NCBI RefSeq assembly: GCF_945859705.1
Contig: NC_079137.1
Location: forward strand, 77,893,150 to 77,957,149
Length of the DNA stretch: 64,000 nucleotides
Direction of reading: 5' to 3'
Source of the DNA: Episyrphus balteatus
Lineage: Eukaryota; Arthropoda; Insecta; Diptera; Syrphidae
A model generated the notes under the pieces. The model was not told the origin of the DNA. It made no database searches and saw only the letters and a program-made list of their open reading frames with translations. Positions 57,370 to 64,000 of the stretch are shown in pieces. Positions within the stretch are counted from its first letter, which is position 1; each line of letters opens with the position of its first letter. The position numbers were made by a program, and so were the translations under genes.

Positions 57370-57983
57370 ATGATTACAATACTGCAGCTGTTTTTGTTTA
57401 TTCAAATTGTATTGATAGGTTCTATCGAATGCAAAAAAGTAAGTTTATCTCATATGTATAAATATTTACTCTTTCTTTATTGAAATTTTTCATTTATTTC
57501 CTTCAGGAAGTTAAATTTCTATCAGTTTCAGTTAATCCTAATACTAAATTTCTAGAATTTTGCGATGCTAGCATTACACCCGATTCAAATGGTCATTCAC
57601 TTGATCTAAAAACACGTTTATTGGCACCCATTCAGAAGGACATTCACGTCCGATTAGATTTCTTTATGAAAAGTAAACAAGATTCTGAATATAAAGAATT
57701 CTTTGCATATGATTTTGACGTTTGCAAACTTATGGATGATTTTATGAGTCAAACTTTAGCTAGATTATGGATGGAAAATATGGTAAAATATACCAATATT
57801 CCCTTTAAGTGTCCAGTTGCAGAAGGTGAATATTACATTAAAAAGCTGGTAATTGATGAGAAAAGCCTTCCGATGGTGGCTGTGAGTGGAATTTACATGG
57901 TTAAGATTCTTACTTATGTTAAAGAGGCTACACCGGAGAACACTCTTGCCAGTACTACCTTGGAGGTTGAGGTTAAAGTTTAA
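57370..57983 (+). CDS. secreted DUF1091-family protein (gene F), second intron absent
   Basis: Two exons, 57370-57438 and 57507-57983, encode 181 residues. The signal peptide is MITILQLFLFIQIVLIGSIE followed by CKK. The body has VKFLSVSVNPNTK, EFCDASITPDSNG, FDVCKLMDDFMSQTLARLW, PFKCPVAEGEYYIKKLVID and KSLPMVAVSGIYMVKI. Genes C, D and E have an intron between CPI(M/T)(Q/A) and G(D/E)YY; here the codons for VAE and GEYY are directly joined, so that intron is precisely missing. Exon 1 is one codon shorter and the mature start lacks the K/R-x-V tripeptide of the others. It is the most diverged of the four. An AATAAA overlaps the stop codon region (57983-57988). Confidence 0.9.
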
Positions 57984-57989
57984 ATAAAA

Positions 57990-59820
57990 ATATGTTCCAA
58001 ATTTATTTAATATTATCCGAAGCACTAAAAAATTAAATTTGGAAAAGGATTTTGGGTTCCCAAAATAAAAAATAAACCAAATTTGAGAATTTGAAAAAGG
58101 AAATTTATTTTTTTTTAACTTTATAAACCACTTTTTCAAAAAACAAAACAACCCACATTTATCTCCCTTTTTATTTACTTAACCTTAAAAATATATTGAA
58201 ATCATTTGGCACTGTGATTCCATTTTATTGAAATTATTTTCCTGTCACTTTTATGTGCCTTCAACTCTTGGTCCTGGCTGATGATGATGGTTCGTTCTTT
58301 TCAATTCATGCTGTCCTTAATATGTGAGTGGCAATTAGACTTCGATGCCATTTTAATGAATACTTCTCCGACATCCTTTTAAACTCGAGAGTGTCCCTTT
58401 CAAGTTTCGAAAGGAGAGCAATATAGAGACAGGACATGTTGTTGGTTGATGCTGGTATAAGAATATTTTGTTGAAAAAAATCCTGGTATACTTTACCTAC
58501 ACTTTTTTACTTAAACTTACGAGATGGTTTTTTTTTTTAGTCATTTGGTTTTATGAACACTGCTGCCCTTTGCCGCACCCATCGTAGCAATATTCGCCAT
58601 CTTGGCTGCCTTTGATCTTATTTTTGTTCGTGTTTTTTTCCTTCTTTTCAGTAGAAACACTATTCAATACAGTAAAGCGATATGAAGAGAAACCAGGACT
58701 TGCTTCTAAAGGTAGGCAGTGAATTCGCCACCCATTCAGAGACACTCATGTGAACACCCGCATAGAATTCCTCTCTCTGCACACTAATAGTATCCTCTTC
58801 AATTAGGACTAGACGAGGATATTTTTTCTTTATCCTTAGAATAGAAGCAACATTTTTTTTATATCTCCTCTTCGTCGTTGTCGTAACCTTGCTTTCATGC
58901 ATAGATTCGCAAATGGATTCTAGGAGAAAGATGGAGATGATGACTTTCAATGTCTGTCTGTCTAACTTAAGTAAAAAAATTTGTTCTTTAATGAGCATTA
59001 AGTGAAGATGAATAAAAAAAAAATATATAGAAACCTTTCAAAAAGTCTAAGAAAAAGTATTAAATTGAAGAAAATTCAAGTGGAATGCAGTTATATTATT
59101 CTTAAGTGGATTTTCTCTTTTATGTAAAATTTGGTCCATGGCCAATGTGGTTATTTGTTTGTTTGTTGGTTTTTAAGATTTTTGGGTGAGATGTTAAAAA
59201 GTAACATTAGAAGTTAGAAAGTACTCTTCTTTGTTGATATTTTGACTATTACATACTATGAATTAATTTCTCATTGAATGAGGTTACCAACGGTTGAAAA
59301 GGTTTTTTGTTTGAAGGGCTTTCTGGCAGGCGTATAATGACTTAAAATATAAATCTTTATACCTAATGCTACATTTTGGAATAATATCTTTTCAATTCGA
59401 GCTATTTTCAATTCGAATTTAATTTTAATTACTCATACACCCTGGTGAACCAACATTAAAAAAAGCTTTTCTTTGTATGTGGGTTGACGGCAACTTTACG
59501 ACCATTAAAACAATTTTTGGTCATGATCTCATCCAAAATAGATAAGCAATTCATAGTTCAGTGAACAAATCTATTTTTTTTTTCTATTTGGGCTTTTGTT
59601 CTTAGCGAACAGTTAACATTCTCAGGAATAAGTCATAGTTAGGGCCTCTTTTGACAATTTTGGGAAACGATTTTTGCCTGCACCAATTTATGATGAAGCA
59701 AATTAAGAAAAACTGCCAGTCGTGATCTAGAAATGGACACATAACGAACATGACATTAATTTCCCAGCATTTTGTCATCTTTGCATTCTCACTATTACAG
59801 GTAATTCATGCTTAAGGTCT
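57990..59820. other. gene-free stretch
   Basis: 58.2-59.0 kb is a less AT-rich island with no supported gene (open frames 58551-58745 and 58660-58998 minus have no domain). The remainder is AT-rich. Confidence 0.4.
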
Positions 59821-59825
59821 TTTTT

Positions 59826-60595
59826 AGTTAGTTCACTCTTTTGCTAATTAAATTCACAACTTTGCAAATCAAATTCACCTTTTTGCAAACCAAATTTTCC
59901 CATTTGCAAATCAAATTCACCCTTTTGCAAACCAAATTTACGTTTTTGCATACCAAATTCACTATTTAATATAAAAAATTCACTCTTTTGCAAACCAAAT
60001 TCATCCGTTTACAAATCAAGTTCATCCTTTTGCAAACCAAATTCACTCTTTTGCATCACAAATTCACTCTTTTGCAAAACAAATTCACTCTTTCGCAAAC
60101 CAAATTCACCATTTTGCAAATCGAATTTACCCTTTTGCAAACCAAATTTACCCTTTTGCAAACCAAATTCAATCTTTTGCATACCGAATTCACCCTTTTG
60201 CAAATAAAATTCACCCGTTTGCAAACCAAATTCAAACTTTTGTTAACCATATTCACACTTTTGCGAACCCAATTCACCCTTTTGTAAACCAAATTCACCC
60301 TTTGGCAAACCAAATTCACTCTTTTGCAGACCAAATTCACCCTTTTGCAAATTAAGTTCGTCCTTTTGCAAAACAAATTCACCCTTTTGCAAATCAAAAT
60401 CACCCTTTTGCAAACCAAATTTACAATTTTGCAAACCAAATTCACCCTTTTGCAAAACAAATTCACCCTTTTAGAAAGCAAATTCACCCTCTTGCAAATC
60501 AAATTTACCCTTTTTGCAAAACAAATTCATTCTTTTGCAAATCAAAATCACAAACATTGTAACAAAATTCACCGTCTTTACCATCTTTACCGTCT
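59826..60595. repeat. 21-bp minisatellite, about 36 copies
   Basis: The consensus unit is TTTTGCAAACCAAATTCACC plus a final C or T. Copies vary by one to four bases; one interruption occurs near 59968 (TATTTAATATAAAAAATTCA). Since 21 is a multiple of three, open frames repeating LQTKFTL (plus) and LQKGEFG/CKRVNLV (minus) arise, but there is no gene context. The palindromic TTTGCAAA core is the most constant part. An inverted stray copy (TTTGCAAAAGAATGAATTTA) lies at 60700. Confidence 0.92.
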
Positions 60596-60599
60596 TTCA

Positions 60600-63500
60600 T
60601 GTTGAGCGCATCCTATAAATTTTATTGAAGACCTTTTCCAAGTTAGAAATACTAACGAAAAATAAGATATTATTTGTTCTTGGAGGAAGGGTAAATTAGG
60701 TTTGCAAAAGAATGAATTTAATTTGCAAAACGAAGATATTAATAATAATAAATAAAGTTATAAGAAATTACAGTTTTTGACACTCTTGATTTCAAAAAAT
60801 TACAATTTCAGAAATAAAAAAACATGCTGACAATAATCGTCCATTTAACTTCTCACGACTGAGATAAAATATCCAAAATATATCGTTTCCCTTACACAAA
60901 AAAAGTAATAAACGATCGAAAACCATTCTACCACCACTTAACTTGTACATAACAATAACCTTTATCCCTATACTATTCTTTAACGTTAAATACTTTATCC
61001 AAACCAATCTAGCTACCTTCTTAAATACACTCCATCAACCATCAATCCTCTCATGAACATTGTATCATCTTCATCACCATTTGCTATTATTCCAGGTTTA
61101 TTTTTTTTTTCTTTTGGCTTATTTAAGGACACATTTTTCCAATTCAACGAATCCGTTTAATATTCGTCAATCCACTGAAATTGTGGTCCTACAGATATTC
61201 TACATCAGCCCAAAATGTGAATGGAAGAAAAAAAAAAAACCCTTACAGAGAAAATCAATCCTGTTTCCTTAAAGCGATTTTTTTTTCTCCATCTTCTTTT
61301 TTCTTTTATTCACTTTTTTTTTCCTATTTTATTATTTGCATAATGCAAAAGATCAAATGAATTTCTTATTCGAGATATGAGAATCCACCAGAGACATTCA
61401 ATTTTTGAATTTAGGCAACCATCATCATCGTCATCATCAACCCAAAACCAAAACCATCATCGTTTGTCATTTTTCTGTGTGTGGAAGAAATGTCAAATTG
61501 AGATGATGCAGCCAGAGGCCAAAACTTTTCAAAATGATTTTTTTTTGTCATGTTCATTGCCAAGAGAGAAGAAGAAAATATCATTCTACATTTATTTTGT
61601 CATAAAATATAATATTTCCCATCGTATAATCCCAAATGGAAAATCAACAAAAACTTTCTATTCCTATTCCCTTGTTATCTATTCAATTCAATCTTACACG
61701 CATGCTGGGCTGAATGGGTTATGGCTGTGTGCAGTGCAACAAGAGAAGTGCTGAAGGCAGCCATCATGCTCATGGCTATCTCCCTGAACGCAGCCACCCC
61801 AACACTCTTTTCCTTTTAATAATATTTATGCATCTAAAATGGCTGACATAACGTATGCTTAATAGAATTGAATTGACACATAGCGGTATGTGGAGTTTAT
61901 GTGTGAGAAGAGAATATATTTGGTGTGAGCGTAAACATAAATTTCAAATGGAAATTGGGTGCGTTCAATGATTTATGCAGTTCTTTCCCGGAGGAAACAC
62001 TTTTACAAATAATCGCAAGCGTATCCTTCCTGGGCCATGAAAGCCTTGTGCCAAGATTTTCAACCGCACATATGGCACGAGACGACGACGCGACGTCCAA
62101 AAACAAACAGAGAGAGGCTTCTCAAATAAGAAAAACAACACAAAAAAAAAATAAAAGAAGACAAATCTCTTCATGGAGAGGCTCTTCGATAGAAGAAAAT
62201 TTGAAAAAAAAAAAAAAAACAGTCCACAACCAACATAAGCTCTCAAGGATTTATTGGCTAAATAGACAGATTTGACTATGTGTTATCCCTGGGAAAGTTC
62301 ACAATCGGAGGAGAGACTCTCGACTTTGGGAATCGACGAGAGTCCTTTTTCGGTTTAGGTCCTTTGGTCGACTTGGTGTGTGCATTGAATAGTTCCCGCC
62401 ACAGCACGCTGCTAGGACTATTGATCAATGTTGAAACTGGTTATCCTTTATTTTTTTTGTCCCTATACTTGGTTTGTTTGCGCTCCTGGCTTTGGCCTGG
62501 CTGCCTTCAGTCGTCCGTCTTGGTAAAGCAAAAATGTCTTCTTTAGCATAATGCCACTTTCGTTTCTTTCGGTTCAGTGGAGACTTTTTTATTTTATTTT
62601 GTTTGTCCTGTCGATCTATGGTATAGTAAAAAGAAGTAAGAGTCTGGTTGACTGGCTGTGTCATGGCGGTGGACATTGGTGGGGTTTTTTGCTGCATTGA
62701 ATATGCGAGAAACAATTGAAGGGTGAAATAAAAAGGATATGTGTGTTCTTTTTTTTCTTTCTTACCTACACACTGTTTTTATTTGTAGTTTTTTTTCTGC
62801 CCCCTTCTCTTTCTGTCGATCTTGATCCTGTACTGGTGGCTGGCGGGTTTGTTGTCTTATTTTGGCCCCAGGATTGGGATTTTACGATTTGCAATTCATT
62901 TTATGTCCGATTGCATAAATACAGTTGTTTTAGTGAAGATTTATTCCTGTTTTTTTTTTCTGATTTTTTTTTGAGGATGCCTATATAAGTTTTGTTGTTT
63001 AACAAGGAGGCTTCATGTCTTGGAAAAAAGTCTGACATCTGGATGAAGAAAAATTTGAGATTGGAATTAAGTTGTCTTTTTTGATAAGAAAATTCAATTT
63101 GTATTGTTGGCATTTATCGATATGTTGTGCAATTTTGTGTAATGTTGGTATTTTTGGAAAGATTTTTGTTTTTATAATAGGTATGAGAGGTTGAATAGCT
63201 TAGAAGTAGTATTGAAGATTTTTATCATGTTTAATTTTGCAAAGCAAAGTTACTTACAGCTTTATATTTTAGTTCATTTTAATATTCAACAAGTAATAGC
63301 TTCTTTAAAACTTCTTTAGAGCTTCCTTAAGTCAAAAATGACTTCGTAGGTCACAATCACGATAAAGTCTCCGGTTTTGTTAAACCATTTAGAAATTGAA
63401 AGAGAATTTATAATTTATAAAAAATAATTGGAACCAACCGAAGGAAGAACTTCTAAAAACATAAAAAAAAAATATTGATTTATTGCTGAGAGGTCTTTAG

Positions 63501-63784
63501 AAGATTAAGATTTCCATAAAGTTTTTGTCGAGAACTTTGATAAGACCTTTTCGAATTCAACAATTTTAAGATACAAAAAGAAAACATTTTTTTTGGTAAC
63601 AAAATTTAAAATTACTATGGAAAGATTTCCGTAGAACTTCTTTAGGAAAAAAGTTGCTTTTTACATTGGGTTTTTAAATACATATTGGGTTTTGGGGTAT
63701 TATGTTCTTGGGATATTTAAAATCCGTAAAATTGGAAATTCTGGTGAGTTTTGGGGTTCTCCATTTTCTTGATTTTTAGTCATT
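60600..63784. other. gene-free stretch
   Basis: 60.9-62.9 kb resembles the other higher-complexity islands: poly-T/poly-A runs and mixed sequence, with open frames on both strands that show no recognisable protein. 63.2-63.7 kb contains AGCTTC/AACTTCTTTAGA motifs like those around the tRNA-like SINE at 34.4 kb. Confidence 0.4.
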
Positions 63785-64000
63785 TTTACTTGCGATATAG
63801 GTACTATACAGGGTGTCCCAAAAGTAATGGATCAAACGAAATATGCTGATAGGAGAACTTAAGGGCTCTCAGAATTTGGTAACTTGTTCATCCCAAATCC
63901 TTACGGTTTTCGATTTAATGCAATTCTTGTGAAATTTCGAAAAATCCCTACTTTGCAACAGTATTTTGCTTCCTGCGCCCATTATTGATTTTTGTTTTTT
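63785..64000 (+). mobile_element. start of a repeat with CAGGGTGTCCCA end, cut by window edge
   Basis: At 63809 CAGGGTGTCCCAAAAGTAAT follows a TA, as expected for a Tc1/mariner-like terminus; only the left 190 bp is in the window. Immediately before it, TTTTTACTTGCGATATAGGT (63784-63803) is the reverse of the repeat at 17164-17190. Confidence 0.5.

Noticed and set aside
58551..58998. Overlapping minus-strand frames at 58.6-59.0 kb
   Set aside because: No domain or splice structure; the region matches the composition of the other gene-free islands.
59826..60595. CRISPR-like array
   Set aside because: Units are contiguous 21-bp repeats with no unique spacers, in a eukaryotic context.
59988..60605. 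Open frames with LQTKFTL or CKRVNLV heptad-like repeats
   Set aside because: The 21-bp repeat keeps frames open by arithmetic. No gene features surround it.
61377..62715. Frames of about 90-125 codons on both strands
   Set aside because: Poly-T/poly-A driven, mutually overlapping, no domain recognisable.

Overview
The window reads as nuclear DNA of a fly (Diptera, probably Brachycera; species not determinable). The evidence is AT-rich sequence, short GT-AG introns, an ArfGAP2/3 gene tail, insect-type secreted proteins, a cluster of DUF1091-family secreted proteins like those expanded in flies, and abundant transposon-derived repeats. Only nine protein genes can be supported. Most of the 64 kb is transposon debris, simple-sequence arrays and gene-free intergenic or intronic DNA.

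Layout. 0-4.1 kb: repeats (62-bp tandem duplication, two adjacent long inverted-repeat elements). 4.1-5.9 kb (+): the last five exons of an ArfGAP2/3 gene whose zinc-finger GAP domain lies outside the window. 8.1-9.0 kb and 17.8-19.1 kb (-): two paralogous three-exon genes for secreted, Pro/Ala/Glu-rich proteins. They share intron phases, a C-terminal Gly/Ser/Ala block and a near-identical core promoter. A 5'-truncated RTE-type LINE with a nonsense codon (10.8-12.5 kb) and a decayed hAT transposon with a perfect 8-bp target duplication (13.9-15.3 kb) lie between them.

19.4-37.6 kb has no convincing gene. It holds hairpins, MITEs, a TTTATACCAGT-motif field, a nested fold-back element with TGGTGTAT motifs and a tRNA-like SINE head. 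37.6-39.2 kb: two head-to-head secreted-protein genes of the DUF1091/MD-2-like type. 40.5-41.3 kb: a TTAA-flanked non-autonomous transposon. 48.6-49.0 kb: a 7-mer-to-6-mer satellite. 49.2-58.0 kb: four closely related DUF1091 genes (two minus, then two plus), three with identical exon lengths and one lacking the second intron. 59.8-60.6 kb: a 21-bp minisatellite. The window ends inside a repeat beginning CAGGGTGTCCCA.

The two secreted-protein families look like local duplications under shared regulation. The ArfGAP gene is an unrelated housekeeping neighbour. Exon coordinates were built by hand from splice consensus and frame continuity; family names come from recognised motifs, not from a database search.
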